DNA of 48,674 nt from Clostridia bacterium (lineage in GTDB: Bacteria > Bacillota > DSM-521 > Neomoorellales > JACIYF01), in the NCBI GenBank assembly GCA_014360065.1, contig JACIYF010000008.1:1-48674 (forward strand), given 5' to 3'. The notes beneath the pieces were generated by a model. That model had not been told where the DNA came from. It saw nothing but the letters and a program-made list of their open reading frames with translations, and searched no databases. This document shows, piece by piece, positions 15,568 through 25,780 of the stretch (the stretch's first letter is position 1; every line of letters begins with the position of its first letter). The translations under genes were made by a program, and so were the position numbers.

Positions 15568-16449
15568 ATGGTGCTTACGGCCTTGGAAAAAGCAGGAATA
15601 CTAATAGAGGCACTTCCCTACATACGCCGCTTTTATGGAAAGACGGTTGTAATCAAATATGGTGGGCATGCCATGACCGACTGCAAACTGAAAGAGGCCG
15701 TAATTCGGGACGTGATTTTGATGAAATTTGTAGGTATGCACCCAGTATTAGTACACGGCGGCGGACCTGAGATCACAGCTATGCTGGAGCGCTTACATAT
15801 ACCGTCAACTTTCGTAAACGGGGAGCGAGTAACTGATGCCTCCACCATGGAGATCGTGGAAATGGTGCTGGTGGGTAAAGTTAATAAGGAAATAGTGGCT
15901 CTCATCAACCGAGCTGGAGGCAAGGCAGTTGGCCTAAGCGGCAAAGATGGTTGTCTCATTCAAGCCAGCAAGAAGGAAGTGTCTGGCTCAGATCAGGCTG
16001 ATTTAGGTTTTGTTGGCCAAATAGTAAATATAAACCCCGAGATTATTCGAACCGTGATTGATCAAGGGTATATACCGGTAGTTGCTCCGGTAGGCGTGGG
16101 AAATCAAGGGGAAGGGTACAACATCAATGCCGACTTTGTTGCCGGAGCTTTGGCTTCGGCGTTGCAGGCAGACAAATTGGTGCTCTTAACCGATGTGGAA
16201 GGAATCAAGGGGCCAGGTGGCAAAATCTTGTCATCTATTAGCACTTCCCAAGTGCCTACCTTGATAAGGGAAGGGATTATTAGAGGGGGGATGATTCCTA
16301 AAGTAAAGTGTTGCGTTGAAGCTTTGGAGAATGGCATCTCTTCAGCTCACATCATCGATGGACGCATCCCCCATTCCCTCTTGTTGGAGATTTTCACCGA
16401 TGAAGGCATTGGGACTATGGTAACACGAGAAAAGCTTGCTAGCGAATAA
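15568..16449 (+). CDS. argB: Acetylglutamate kinase
   Basis: A 293-aa amino-acid kinase phosphorylating N-acetylglutamate. It shows KTVVIKYGGHAM (phosphate-binding Lys and Gly), HGGGPEITAML (substrate loop), and the NINADFVAGALASALQADKLVLLTDVEGI nucleotide-binding region. A TTG at 15550 is open but lies within the ribosome binding site TGGGGGGAAG; ATG 15568 has the right spacing from it. The N-terminal helix before the kinase core (ALEKAGILIEALPYIRRFYGKT) is of the type found in arginine-feedback-inhibited hexameric enzymes; that inhibition is an inference. Confidence 0.95.
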   Translation: MVLTALEKAGILIEALPYIRRFYGKTVVIKYGGHAMTDCKLKEAVIRDVILMKFVGMHPVLVHGGGPEITAMLERLHIPSTFVNGERVTDASTMEIVEMVLVGKVNKEIVALINRAGGKAVGLSGKDGCLIQASKKEVSGSDQADLGFVGQIVNINPEIIRTVIDQGYIPVVAPVGVGNQGEGYNINADFVAGALASALQADKLVLLTDVEGIKGPGGKILSSISTSQVPTLIREGIIRGGMIPKVKCCVEALENGISSAHIIDGRIPHSLLLEIFTDEGIGTMVTREKLASE

Positions 16450-16470
16450 AGGCACGGCGGGGGGTTTACT

Positions 16471-17697
16471 TTGGATAATCACGAGGTCATTAGTTTGGGT
16501 ACCCAGTATATTATGTCAACTTATGCTCGACCGCCGGTGGCTATAGTTAAGGGCCAAGGGGTCAGAGTTTGGGATGCCGATGGTAAGTCATATCTAGATT
16601 TTGTAGCCGGAATCGCGGTCAATGCTTTAGGCCATTGCCACCCTAACGTAGTTCAAGCCATTAAAAATCAAGCCGAGAAGCTGATCCATTGTTCCAATTT
16701 ATATTGGAGTGAGCCACAAGTAAGGCTGGCTGAGCTCCTGGCCAAGCATTCCGGCCTAGATCAGGTCTTCTTTTGTAACAGCGGCGCTGAGGCTAATGAA
16801 GCGGCCATTAAGCTGGCGCGGAAGTACAGCAAGGAACGCCGTGGGCCCAACCGCTATCATATCATTACCATGACGGGATCCTTCCATGGCCGGACCATGG
16901 GAGCCCTAACAGCTACGGCCCAGGAAAAGATTCATCACGGGTTTGAGCCCTTGCTGCCGGGTTTCAGTTATGCGCAGTTCAACGACTTGTCTGCGGTAGA
17001 GGCCAACATCCGACCTGAAACTTGTGCAGTTATGGTAGAACCGGTGCAAGGGGAAAGCGGGGTGAACTTGGCTGAACCTGGTTTCCTAATTGGGCTGGAA
17101 AAGGTATGTCGCCAACACCAATTGCTGCTGATTGTTGACGAAGTACAATGTGGTTTGGGGCGAACCGGTCAGTTTTTGGCCTTTCAGCATTTTGGTATCA
17201 GGCCAGATATAGTTGTTCTGGCCAAAGCTTTGGGTGGGGGTCTGCCCATAGGGGCAATTCTGGCTACTACCGAAGTAGCTTCAGCTTTCCGGCCCGGAAG
17301 CCATGGATCGACCTTTGGGGCCAATCCAGTTGCCTGTGCAGCTTCCGAGGCAGTCATTGAAACCTTGGAGAAGGAAGGCCTAATTGAAAATGCTCGTAAG
17401 CAGGGGGAATACTTCTTAAGGCGCCTTAAGGAGTTGGCTAGTTTGCCGCAATTTCGACCTCTAGTTAAGGACGTCCGGGGAATGGGGCTGATGCTGGCTA
17501 TGGAACTAACTATTCCCGGGGCTCGAGTCGTAGATAGCTGTCGAGAAAAGGGGTTGCTCATTAACTGCACGGCCGAGAACGTGCTTCGCTTCTTGCCTCC
17601 CCTCATAGTTAACGCTGCTGAAATCGATGCGGCCGCTGCCATTTTAGCTGAAGCGTTGGAGGAGGAAACCCAATCCAATAGCAAGGAGGAACACTGA
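16471..17697 (+). CDS. argD: Acetylornithine aminotransferase
   Basis: A 408-aa class III PLP aminotransferase making N-acetylornithine from its semialdehyde and glutamate. Visible features are FCNSGAEANEAAIKLARKY (phosphate-binding), GSFHGRTMGALTAT, IVDEVQCGLGRTG with the PLP-contacting Asp, and the Schiff-base lysine K252 in LAKALGGGLPIGA. TTG 16471 is used, supported by GGCGGGGGG 7-14 bases upstream. Such enzymes may also act on succinyl-diaminopimelate, but the operon position fixes the main role. Its stop codon is followed without a gap by the argF start. Confidence 0.94.
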   Translation: MDNHEVISLGTQYIMSTYARPPVAIVKGQGVRVWDADGKSYLDFVAGIAVNALGHCHPNVVQAIKNQAEKLIHCSNLYWSEPQVRLAELLAKHSGLDQVFFCNSGAEANEAAIKLARKYSKERRGPNRYHIITMTGSFHGRTMGALTATAQEKIHHGFEPLLPGFSYAQFNDLSAVEANIRPETCAVMVEPVQGESGVNLAEPGFLIGLEKVCRQHQLLLIVDEVQCGLGRTGQFLAFQHFGIRPDIVVLAKALGGGLPIGAILATTEVASAFRPGSHGSTFGANPVACAASEAVIETLEKEGLIENARKQGEYFLRRLKELASLPQFRPLVKDVRGMGLMLAMELTIPGARVVDSCREKGLLINCTAENVLRFLPPLIVNAAEIDAAAAILAEALEEETQSNSKEEH

Positions 17698-18675
17698 GTG
17701 CTAAGCATCGGTACGACTAAATTAGATGTCGGGCTTAAGGGGCGGGATTTACTGTCCCTGGCCGACCTCAATAGTGCTGAGGTGGGTCGCATCCTGGAGG
17801 TAGCCTTTGAACTTAAAAGAATGCAACGTCAGGGTGAGCCCCACCAATTGCTTCCAGGCAAGATCCTGGCCATGATCTTTCAAAAGCATTCCACTCGCAC
17901 GCGAGTTTCATTTGAAGCGGGCATGTATCAACTGGGCGGCCGCCCCATGTTCCTGAGCGGCAGCGAACTACAGCTGGGTAGGGGAGAGTCTATCGCTGAT
18001 ACCGCACGAGTTTTGGCCCGCTACGTCGACGGGATTGTCATCCGTACTTACGAGCAGCAGGAGGTTGAGGAACTGGCTCGCTTTGCTGACGTACCGGTGA
18101 TCAATGCACTTACCGATGCATTTCACCCCTGCCAAGTTCTGGCTGACTTGCTTACCATTCAAGAAAAGAAGCAAAGGTTGGCAGGGCTTGAGCTTGGCTA
18201 TGTGGGTGATGGCAATAATGTTGCCCATTCCTTGTTGCATGGGGCGGCCTTGGTGGGGATGAATATTACGGTAGCTACCCCGCCTGGGTATGAGCCGAAA
18301 GCCACGGTGGTAGAGGAAGCGAGGAGGATTGCTAAGAGCGAGGCCGAGCGGCGGGGATGGCCAAAACCTGCGATCAACATAACCGATGATCCTCTGTTGG
18401 CAGCCCGCAATGCGGATATTCTCTATACTGACGTTTGGGCAAGCATGGGCCAAGAGGGAGAACAGGCCGAGCGACAAAGGGCTTTCGCCAGATATCAACT
18501 CAATGCTGATCTCCTTAAGCTGGCGAAGCCAGACTGCATGGTGATGCATTGCCTTCCTGCTCACCGGGGCGAGGAAATCACCGATGAGGTTATTGAGGGA
18601 CCACAATCGGTGGTCTTCGACCAGGCTGAGAATCGCCTTCATGCTCAGAAAGCGCTTTTGGCTCTAGTAATGTAA
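17698..18675 (+). CDS. argF: Ornithine carbamoyltransferase
   Basis: A 325-aa enzyme joining carbamoyl phosphate and ornithine to citrulline. Signatures are KHSTRTRVSFE (S65-T-R-T, carbamoyl-phosphate loop), FHPCQ at 142-146, and the catalytic HCLPAHRGEE with C285. GTG 17698 immediately follows the argD stop and is served by AAGGAGG inside the end of argD, so translation is coupled. The carbamoyl phosphate synthetase genes are not in this window. Confidence 0.96.
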   Translation: MLSIGTTKLDVGLKGRDLLSLADLNSAEVGRILEVAFELKRMQRQGEPHQLLPGKILAMIFQKHSTRTRVSFEAGMYQLGGRPMFLSGSELQLGRGESIADTARVLARYVDGIVIRTYEQQEVEELARFADVPVINALTDAFHPCQVLADLLTIQEKKQRLAGLELGYVGDGNNVAHSLLHGAALVGMNITVATPPGYEPKATVVEEARRIAKSEAERRGWPKPAINITDDPLLAARNADILYTDVWASMGQEGEQAERQRAFARYQLNADLLKLAKPDCMVMHCLPAHRGEEITDEVIEGPQSVVFDQAENRLHAQKALLALVM

Positions 18676-18712
18676 GCTCAGGGCAGCAATTTTCTAGAAA
18701 GAGGTTGGTTTT

Positions 18713-19933
18713 ATGGCTAAGGTAGTGCTGGCATACTCTGGGGGACTGGATACTTCGATAATAATACCCTGGCTTAAGGAGACCTATGGATATGATGTAA
18801 TTGCCTTCACCGCTGACCTGGGCCAGGGTCAGGAACTAGAAGGAGTAAAAGATAAGGCTCTCAAAAGCGGAGCCAGTAAGGTCTACGTGGAAGACCTGCG
18901 CCGGGAATTTGTAACTGACTATATATTCCCCACGCTGCGGGCTGGAGCCATATATGAAGGCAAATACCTCCTCGGCACGTCTTTTGCCCGCCCCTTAATA
19001 GCCAAGAAACTGGTAGAGATAGCGGCGGTAGAAGGAGCAGACGCCGTGGCCCATGGGGCTACCGGGAAAGGCAATGACCAGGTGCGGTTTGAATTGGGAG
19101 TTAAGGCTCTAAATCCTGACCTAAAGATTATTGCTCCTTGGCGACTATGGAATATCCGATCCCGAGAGGAAGCGATTGACTATGCTCGCCTACGGGGCAT
19201 AGAAGTTCCAGTAACCAAGGAGCATCCGTACAGCATGGATCGTAATCTCTGGCATTTAAGCCATGAGGGAGGAAAACTTGAGGATCCCAGCCAAGAGCCT
19301 CCTGAAGATGTATACCTGATTGTTACTCCGCCAGAAAAAGCTCCCGATCAACCCACTTATGTGGAAATAGGGTTCGAAAAAGGAACGCCTGTAAGCGTGG
19401 ACGGCCAGGTTTTAGATCCCGTGCCCCTGATTGAGCGTTTAAATGAAATAGGTGCACGAAATGGCATTGGTATTGTCGACATGGTTGAAAACCGGTTAGT
19501 AGGAATAAAGTCCCGGGGGGTATATGAGTGTCCGGCTGGGACTCTGCTGATGTATGCTCACCGGGAGCTGGAATATCTAACTTTGGATCGGCAAACCATG
19601 CATTTTAAAGAAATAGTCGCCCAACGGTACGCGGACTTGGTTTACGACGGGGTTTGGTTTCATCCTCTCCGTGAAGCGCTTGACGCTTTTGTCGAGCGGA
19701 CCCAAGAAACGGTTACCGGCAAGGTGCGGCTGAAACTTTATAAAGGCAATTGTATGCCTGCAGGAAGCACTTCCCCCTACTCACTTTACAGCCCGGAACT
19801 AGCGACGTTTGAGGCGGACGAGGTTTATAACCAAAAGGATGCGGAAGGCTTTATTAACCTCTTTGGATTACCTCTTAAAGTCCAAGCTTTGGTAAGGCGT
19901 CGGACCGGCAAGAAGTTACAGTCAGGTAAATAG
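18713..19933 (+). CDS. argG: Argininosuccinate synthase
   Basis: A 406-aa ATP-pyrophosphatase-type ligase joining citrulline and aspartate. The N-terminal [15 protein letters not shown] is the PP-loop; [17 protein letters not shown] and the [14 protein letters not shown] segment follow as in the family. Length is normal (~400 aa). AAAGAGG lies upstream of ATG 18713. Argininosuccinate lyase follows after 27 bases. Confidence 0.97.
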   Translation: MAKVVLAYSGGLDTSIIIPWLKETYGYDVIAFTADLGQGQELEGVKDKALKSGASKVYVEDLRREFVTDYIFPTLRAGAIYEGKYLLGTSFARPLIAKKLVEIAAVEGADAVAHGATGKGNDQVRFELGVKALNPDLKIIAPWRLWNIRSREEAIDYARLRGIEVPVTKEHPYSMDRNLWHLSHEGGKLEDPSQEPPEDVYLIVTPPEKAPDQPTYVEIGFEKGTPVSVDGQVLDPVPLIERLNEIGARNGIGIVDMVENRLVGIKSRGVYECPAGTLLMYAHRELEYLTLDRQTMHFKEIVAQRYADLVYDGVWFHPLREALDAFVERTQETVTGKVRLKLYKGNCMPAGSTSPYSLYSPELATFEADEVYNQKDAEGFINLFGLPLKVQALVRRRTGKKLQSGK

Positions 19934-19960
19934 GGCTTGGCAGCGGAAGGAATGATAGGA

Positions 19961-21400
19961 TTGAAACTATGGGCTGGTAGATTTTCACAAGAAACCGACC
20001 GCTTGGCAAATAAGTTCCAGGCTTCCATATCCTTTGACCAGCGCTTGTACCGGCATGATATCCAGGGCAGCATAGCTCATGCCAAAATGCTGGCTAGCTG
20101 CGGTATCATTTCTGCTGATGAGTCTAAGCAGATTGTCGAAGGCCTTAAGCAGGTACTGCTAGACATTGAATCAGGACGGTCGGTGTTATCGGAAGAACAA
20201 GAGGATATCCACCTTAACATTGAATACCTGCTGACTCAAAAGATCGGCAAAGTAGGGGAAAAGCTGCACACGGCTCGCAGCCGAAATGATCAAGTAGCCT
20301 TGGACCTGCGGCTATATCTACGCGAAGAAATCTTGACCTTAATGACTTCCGTAGACAAGCTGATCGCTAAGTTTTTAACTTTGGCCGAGCAGCACCAGTC
20401 AACCATCATGCCCGGCTATACTCATTTGCAAAGAGCCCAGCCTATTACTTTGGGTCACCACCTGTGTGCTTATGCTTCCATGCTGATGAGGGACTTGGAG
20501 CGCTTGCGGGATACGTTTGACCGAGTCAACCAATGCCCCTTAGGTGCGGGTGCATTGGCGGGTACTACCCTTCCCATCGATCGGCAAATGGTAGCTGATC
20601 AATTAGGGTTCTCTGGGTTAATAGCCAATACCCTGGACGCGGTTAGCGATCGGGACTTCATTGTGGAATTCCTTAGCAGCGTTTCCATACTGATGATGCA
20701 CTTAAGCCGCTTTAGCGAGGAGCTAATCCTTTGGGCATCAGCTGAATTTGCTTTTGTGGAAATTGACGATAGCTATGCTACTGGTTCCAGCATGATGCCA
20801 CAGAAGAAAAACCCCGACATTGCTGAGCTGATCCGGGGCAAGACGGGAAGGGTATACGGCCACTTGCTTGGTTTATTAACTACCCTGAAGGGACTGCCTT
20901 TAGCTTACAACAAAGATCTGCAGGAAGACAAAGAAGGTTTATTCGATGCCATCGATACCGTCCTTGCTTGTGTTACGGTCTTGACGCAGATGCTAAACCA
21001 CTTGCGCTTCAATAAGCAGCACATGTACGGACAGGCCAGCCAGGGCTTTGCTTGTGCTACCGACGTGGCCGAATACCTGGTAGCTCGAGGGATCCCCTTT
21101 CGGGAAGCACATGCCGTAGTAGGAAAGATAGTTGCATACGCGTTAAAAACCAATCGGGATTTGAGCCAGCTCGACCTGGGTGAATGGCGGCAGTTTTCGC
21201 CAGTGTTTAATGAAGACATTTTTCAGGTTATTAAGGTGGAGACGGCTGTGAATCGGCGCCGGACTATTGGTGGCCCGGCTCCAGAGGCCACAATAGCAGA
21301 AATTGGCCGGCTACGTTCTCGCCTAGCCGAACTTCGAAAATGGAAGGAGGAGAAAGCCAAGCAGGCAGGACTTGATGATCTGGCTGGAATGCCAGCTTGA
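19961..21400 (+). CDS. argH: Argininosuccinate lyase
   Basis: A 479-aa member of the fumarase/aspartase superfamily, splitting argininosuccinate to arginine and fumarate. It carries HTARSRNDQVALDLRLYLR, the TVMPGYTHLQRAQP-like active-site block, and the superfamily signature GSSMMPQKKNPD with the catalytic Ser in this flexible loop. TTG 19961 is preferred over TTG 19937 and ATG 19952, because GGAAGGA (19945-19951) then has 9-base spacing and the protein begins with the typical MKLWAGRF. It is the last biosynthetic gene of the cluster; the transporter gene starts 80 bases later. Confidence 0.95.
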   Translation: MKLWAGRFSQETDRLANKFQASISFDQRLYRHDIQGSIAHAKMLASCGIISADESKQIVEGLKQVLLDIESGRSVLSEEQEDIHLNIEYLLTQKIGKVGEKLHTARSRNDQVALDLRLYLREEILTLMTSVDKLIAKFLTLAEQHQSTIMPGYTHLQRAQPITLGHHLCAYASMLMRDLERLRDTFDRVNQCPLGAGALAGTTLPIDRQMVADQLGFSGLIANTLDAVSDRDFIVEFLSSVSILMMHLSRFSEELILWASAEFAFVEIDDSYATGSSMMPQKKNPDIAELIRGKTGRVYGHLLGLLTTLKGLPLAYNKDLQEDKEGLFDAIDTVLACVTVLTQMLNHLRFNKQHMYGQASQGFACATDVAEYLVARGIPFREAHAVVGKIVAYALKTNRDLSQLDLGEWRQFSPVFNEDIFQVIKVETAVNRRRTIGGPAPEATIAEIGRLRSRLAELRKWKEEKAKQAGLDDLAGMPA

Positions 21401-21480
21401 GCTGCCTCAAGCCCAACTACCCAGCCTTGCCATGTCGCAGGGGCTGGTTACGGCTCAGTTTAGTACGGGAGGACGGTAGG

Positions 21481-22926
21481 ATGAAGTGGGCAGCAATTTT
21501 ATTGTATGTGGGTGTGTTGGTCACGGTAGGATTGCTTAGTGCTCGCAAGACCAAAAGCGTGAGTGATTTCTTCTTGGGTGGACGGTCTATTGGCCCGTGG
21601 ATTTCAGCTTTTGCTTACGGTACCACCTACTTTTCGGCGGTAATCTTTATCGGTTATGCTGGAAAGATAGGCTGGGGTTTTGGCCTCAGTGACCTGTGGA
21701 TCGTGGCTGGCAATGTTTTCTTGGGAACTTATTTGGCGTGGAAGGTATTGGCCCGACCTACTCGGGAGATGACGGCTCGACTAGGGGTTTTGACTATGCC
21801 CGCTTTTCTTGAGGCTCGCTACCAAAGCCGCGGCCTTAAGATCCTGGGTGCCTTGGTTATCTTTATTTTCTTGGTTCCGTACTCGGCCTCGGTGTATATG
21901 GGTTTAAGCTATCTCCTGGAGGGAATATTTGGTGTTCCTTATTTTGGAGCCTTGGCCCTGATCGCAGGGTTGACCGCTCTGTACTTGGTTTTGGGCGGTT
22001 ACTTTGCGGTAACCTTGAATGATTTTATCCAGGGCCTCATCATGCTGGTTGGATCGGTGCTATTAATAAGTCATGTGTTGGCCCATCCTTGTGTAGGCGG
22101 CCTAGCCCAAGGAATTAGCAGACTTGCTAGTTATGATCCCGGTTTGGTCAAAGTAGTAGGGCCTCCCGGAGCAGTGCCGCTTTTCTCTCTGGTAATTTTG
22201 ACTAGCTTGGGGACTTGGGGTCTTCCTCAGATGGTTCAGAAGTTCTATTCCATTAAAGACGAAAGGGGTATTCGGCCGGCCACGGTTGTCTCTAGCGTTT
22301 TTGCCCTCGTGATTACTTTCGCTGCCTATTTTACCGGCGCTTTGGGGCGGCTCTTTCTTAATAACCATATGCCGGTCTGGAACGGGCGCCCCAACCCGGA
22401 CCTGGTTATGCCTCATGTAATAGCCCAAGCGCTTCCAGAAGTCCTGTCGGTGATAGTTCTGCTATTGGTCCTGGCTGCATCCATGTCTACCCTGGCTTCC
22501 TTAGTGTTAGTCTCAAGCTCCGCTATATCCTTGGATTTGGTAAAGGGAGCTCTTTTTCCGCGCATCGGCCAGAAGGCACAGGTATTGCTTCTTCGCACCT
22601 TTTGCCTGTTGTTTACTCTGCTATCGGTTGTAATTGCTCTTACTCCTACTTTCATTGTCACTTTGATGTCCATTTCTTGGGGTACAGTTGCTGGAGTATT
22701 CCTTGCTCCCTATCTGTACGGGTTGTATTACAAAGGTACCACTAGAGCCGGAGCTTGGGCAGGAGCAGTTACCGGCCTAGGGCTCTCGTTAGGCTTGGCT
22801 TGGTACTACCATATGGATGATAAACTGATCCCTACTATAGGTTCGGTGGCCATGATAGTTCCCTTAGTGGTGGTGCCGCTGATCAGCTGGGTTACCAATA
22901 AGCTGAGAGAAGAGCACTTATCTTGA
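21481..22926 (+). CDS. Sodium:solute symporter (SSS family)
   Basis: A 481-aa polytopic membrane protein with about 13 hydrophobic segments and SSS-family features: ATG followed by a first helix, then SVSDFFLGGRSIGPWISAFAYGTTYFSAVIFIGYAGKIGWGFG, and the GALYLVLGGYFAVTLNDFIQG-like helix-6 region. The solute is not decidable; proline/PutP-like or monocarboxylate transporters are closest in style. ATG 21481 is chosen over GTG 21397 (which overlaps argH) because GGGAGG lies ten bases upstream. It may be read through from the arg operon, since no terminator is visible after argH. The following 272 bases contain only a doubtful 42-codon frame. Confidence 0.88.
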   Translation: MKWAAILLYVGVLVTVGLLSARKTKSVSDFFLGGRSIGPWISAFAYGTTYFSAVIFIGYAGKIGWGFGLSDLWIVAGNVFLGTYLAWKVLARPTREMTARLGVLTMPAFLEARYQSRGLKILGALVIFIFLVPYSASVYMGLSYLLEGIFGVPYFGALALIAGLTALYLVLGGYFAVTLNDFIQGLIMLVGSVLLISHVLAHPCVGGLAQGISRLASYDPGLVKVVGPPGAVPLFSLVILTSLGTWGLPQMVQKFYSIKDERGIRPATVVSSVFALVITFAAYFTGALGRLFLNNHMPVWNGRPNPDLVMPHVIAQALPEVLSVIVLLLVLAASMSTLASLVLVSSSAISLDLVKGALFPRIGQKAQVLLLRTFCLLFTLLSVVIALTPTFIVTLMSISWGTVAGVFLAPYLYGLYYKGTTRAGAWAGAVTGLGLSLGLAWYYHMDDKLIPTIGSVAMIVPLVVVPLISWVTNKLREEHLS

Positions 22927-23198
22927 GTATTTGGCGATAGGGGTAGATTTAGGAAGGACGGAACGGCTCTTGATGATGTTGGATAAGATCATGAACGGTT
23001 AAGGCAGGATTTATGGGATGCTTTCGCGAATTGGAAGGACCGATAAGGAAAACAGCGCACCCATTACCCACTGGCCGCACCGGTTTGAAGCCCAAGATTA
23101 CGGCTGGTCTAGCCTGTAGGCAAATACGGCGCTGCGGGTAGGGGCAAGGCGCATAATCAGCTGAGCTGGCGATTACGAAGGGAAGGTAGCGGAGAAGG

Positions 23199-25097
23199 AT
23201 GCGGCAATTGCTGTCTGGAAATGAGGCGATAGCTCGGGGAGCTTATGAGGCGGGAGTACGAGTCGCTGCGGCCTACCCTGGGACGCCCAGTACGGAAATA
23301 CTGGAGAACATAGCCGAATACCCGGAAATATATGCTGAGTGGTCGCCCAACGAAAAAGTGGCTCTAGAAGTAGGAGCGGGAGCGGCCATGGCAGGGGCCC
23401 GGGCCTTAGTGGCCATGAAACACGTAGGCTTGAATGTAGCCGCCGACCCCTTCTTTACCTTAGCCTATACCGGTGTCAACGGTGGCTTAGTAGTGGTCTC
23501 GGCCGACGACCCAGGAATGCATAGTTCCCAAAACGAGCAGGACAACCGCTTATATGCGCGGGCAGCCCAAGTACCGATGCTGGAGCCAAGCGATAGCCAA
23601 GAGGCTAAGGACTTTGTCAAAGTAGCACTGGATCTTTCCGAGCAATACGATACCCCGGTTTTAATGCGAATCACCACCCGAATAGCCCATTCCAAATCCT
23701 TGGTAGAACTGGCGGAGCGGGCGGAAATACCGCTAAGATCGTATATCAAGGATACAGGGAAATACGTTATGCTGCCTGGCTTTGCCCGAGAGCGGCACCC
23801 ACTGTTATTAAAGCGAATGGAGCAGCTGGGAGAATTTAGTAATACCAGTGACTTACAGAAGGTGGAGTGGGGGGTCGGAAAGCGGCATATTGGTTTTATT
23901 TGTGCGGGAGTAGCCTATCAATACGTTCGAGAATCATTTCCCGAAGCCTCCATCCTGAAGCTGGGTATGACCTATCCTTTGCCAAGGCGACTGATCGAGG
24001 AGTTCGCCTCCCAGGTGGATGAGCTCTACGTGATTGAGGAACTAGAACCCTTCATGGAAGATCAGCTAAAAGCTTGGGGGATAAAGGTAGAGGGCAAATC
24101 CCGGCTTCCCCGAGTGGGGGAGTTATCTCCGGAGATAATCCACCAGAGCTTTGTAATACAGTTGGGGCCCACAAACAAGGGCGATGTGCCTTTCCCGGTC
24201 CCAGCTTCCCAACCTTCTGATCCGGAAATGGATATGGCAGAAGAACCAGATGCAGTAACACCGACAATAGACTGGTGCTTCCAAGCTATTCCTGGCCGGC
24301 CGCCGGTTCTTTGCCCGGGGTGTCCTCACCGAGGGGTATTCTACGCCTTGCAGCGTTTGCGCTTGACCGTTACCGGCGATATTGGTTGTTATACCTTGGG
24401 GGCATTGCGCCCGCTAAGTAGCATGGACAGTTGCCTTTGCATGGGGGCAAGCATTAGCATGGCCCATGGAATGGAGAAAGCCCGAGGAAAGGATACGGGC
24501 CAAAGGACGGTAGCGGTTATCGGTGACTCAACTTTTCTGCACTCGGGCATCGCTCCGTTAATGGATGTAGTATATAACCGAGGTTCTAGCACGGTTATTA
24601 TTCTCGATAATCGTACTACGGCTATGACTGGCCACCAGGACCACCCCGGAACTGGATTTACTATCCGCCGAGAGCCTACTTGGGCTGTTGATCTAGAGGC
24701 TTTGTGTAGGGCATTAGGCGTTAAGCAGATTTGGGTGCTAGATCCACTGGACTTGGATAAGTTGCGCGAGGGTATTCGTAAAGCAACTGAAGCTGACGAA
24801 CCCTCCGTGATCATTGCTCGCCATCCTTGCGTTCTTCTGGAAAATCCTTTCCAGGATCGTCTATATCAAGTTATACCCGATAAATGCGTCTCCTGTGGTC
24901 TGTGCCGAGACTTAGGATGTCCAGGACTGATATTTGAGCTACGTTCGTTGCTTCCAGAGACAGGGTCGTCTAGCGCTGAGAGATTGTTGCCCAGGATCGA
25001 TCCTGATCAATGCAGAGGGTGTGGACTCTGCGCGCAAGTATGTAACCACCAAGCCATAGCAGAGGTGCCAAAAAGCCAGGGCGCGGAGGAGGGGTGA
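23199..25097 (+). CDS. iorA: Indolepyruvate ferredoxin oxidoreductase, alpha subunit
   Basis: A 632-aa TPP-dependent subunit of IOR, which oxidatively decarboxylates indolepyruvate, phenylpyruvate and hydroxyphenylpyruvate to aryl-acetyl-CoA while reducing ferredoxin. The N-terminal pyrimidine-type domain shows AAYPGTPSTEILE. The TPP-binding region has CPGCPHRGVFYAL, GDIGCYTLG, and GDSTFLHSGIAPLMDVVYN with DNRTTAMTGHQDHPGTG. The C-terminus carries two 4Fe-4S motifs, C563-C566-C569-C574 and C605-C608-C611-C615. The GTG start of iorB overlaps its stop. It implies fermentation of aromatic amino acids or, in reverse, aryl-acid assimilation. Confidence 0.95.
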   Translation: MRQLLSGNEAIARGAYEAGVRVAAAYPGTPSTEILENIAEYPEIYAEWSPNEKVALEVGAGAAMAGARALVAMKHVGLNVAADPFFTLAYTGVNGGLVVVSADDPGMHSSQNEQDNRLYARAAQVPMLEPSDSQEAKDFVKVALDLSEQYDTPVLMRITTRIAHSKSLVELAERAEIPLRSYIKDTGKYVMLPGFARERHPLLLKRMEQLGEFSNTSDLQKVEWGVGKRHIGFICAGVAYQYVRESFPEASILKLGMTYPLPRRLIEEFASQVDELYVIEELEPFMEDQLKAWGIKVEGKSRLPRVGELSPEIIHQSFVIQLGPTNKGDVPFPVPASQPSDPEMDMAEEPDAVTPTIDWCFQAIPGRPPVLCPGCPHRGVFYALQRLRLTVTGDIGCYTLGALRPLSSMDSCLCMGASISMAHGMEKARGKDTGQRTVAVIGDSTFLHSGIAPLMDVVYNRGSSTVIILDNRTTAMTGHQDHPGTGFTIRREPTWAVDLEALCRALGVKQIWVLDPLDLDKLREGIRKATEADEPSVIIARHPCVLLENPFQDRLYQVIPDKCVSCGLCRDLGCPGLIFELRSLLPETGSSSAERLLPRIDPDQCRGCGLCAQVCNHQAIAEVPKSQGAEEG

Positions 25098-25699
25098 CTT
25101 TGGGCGAAGAGAGGATAAGCAAAAAAGATATACTCTTGGTAGGGGTAGGCGGCCAGGGTACAGTCCTAGCTGGCAAAATACTAGCCCAGGTGGGAGTTAA
25201 GGCTGGATTAGCTGCCAAAGTCTCCGAGATTCATGGCATGGCTCAGCGCGGAGGTGGCGTAGTTACTCAGGTTCGTTTGGGCTCTTCAGTTTCTTCGCCA
25301 GTTGTTTCCAGGGGGCAAGTGGATGCGATTATAGCCTTTGAGAAATTGGAGGCAGCTCGGTGGATTCCTTATCTGAGCTCCCAGGGGTGGATGATTGTCA
25401 ACGATCAGGAAGTCATGCCTTTACCGGTCTTGGCCGGGGAGGCCGTATACCCGGCTGGTATAATTGGCCAACTATGTTGCCAGCTCCACCAACTTCGCGT
25501 CGTGCAGGCCGTAAAGCTAGCGACTGAATGCGGTTCCCCTCGATCTATGAATCTAGTGCTTCTGGGCATTCTTGCTCCTTCTTTAGGGTTCCCGCGGACC
25601 CTGTGGGAGGAAGTGATCGCCGAGGCTGTTCCCCCTAGCACTCGGGAAGTGAATCTAAAAGCCTTTGGACGAGGCTGGGCCTTAGAAAGCACTGCTTAA
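25094..25699 (+). CDS. iorB: Indolepyruvate ferredoxin oxidoreductase, beta subunit
   Basis: A 201-aa gamma/beta-type subunit of 2-oxoacid:ferredoxin oxidoreductases. It shows DILLVGVGGQGTVLAGKILAQVG near the N-terminus and the EIHGMAQRGGGVVTQVRLG block conserved in IorB. GTG 25094 overlaps the iorA stop codon (TGA 25095-25097) and follows GAGGAGG, indicating translational coupling and a 1:1 complex with IorA. A strong terminator begins 54 bases after the stop. Confidence 0.94.
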   Translation: MTLGEERISKKDILLVGVGGQGTVLAGKILAQVGVKAGLAAKVSEIHGMAQRGGGVVTQVRLGSSVSSPVVSRGQVDAIIAFEKLEAARWIPYLSSQGWMIVNDQEVMPLPVLAGEAVYPAGIIGQLCCQLHQLRVVQAVKLATECGSPRSMNLVLLGILAPSLGFPRTLWEEVIAEAVPPSTREVNLKAFGRGWALESTA

Positions 25700-25753
25700 T
25701 CTAGTCGCTTTCAAAAATCGATAACTAGATTTGCAACCCTAAGGAACTATTTG

Positions 25754-25780
25754 CCCCTTCACCTATGTGCAGGGGTTTTT
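25754..25780 (+). terminator. Rho-independent terminator after iorAB
   Basis: CCCCTTCAC and GTGCAGGGG form a 9-position stem with one mismatch around a CTAT loop (25754-25775), followed by five Ts (25776-25780). Confidence 0.85.

Noticed and set aside
17184-18642. Long minus-strand open frames (about 200-224 codons) opposite argD and argF.
   Set aside because: They are antisense to unmistakable arginine genes, lack domain signatures and sensible start signals, and reflect codon bias.
23013-23141. A 42-codon plus-strand frame in the 272-base gap between the symporter and iorA.
   Set aside because: The ribosome binding site is weak and badly spaced, and the peptide matches no family I know. 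Kept only as a possibility.
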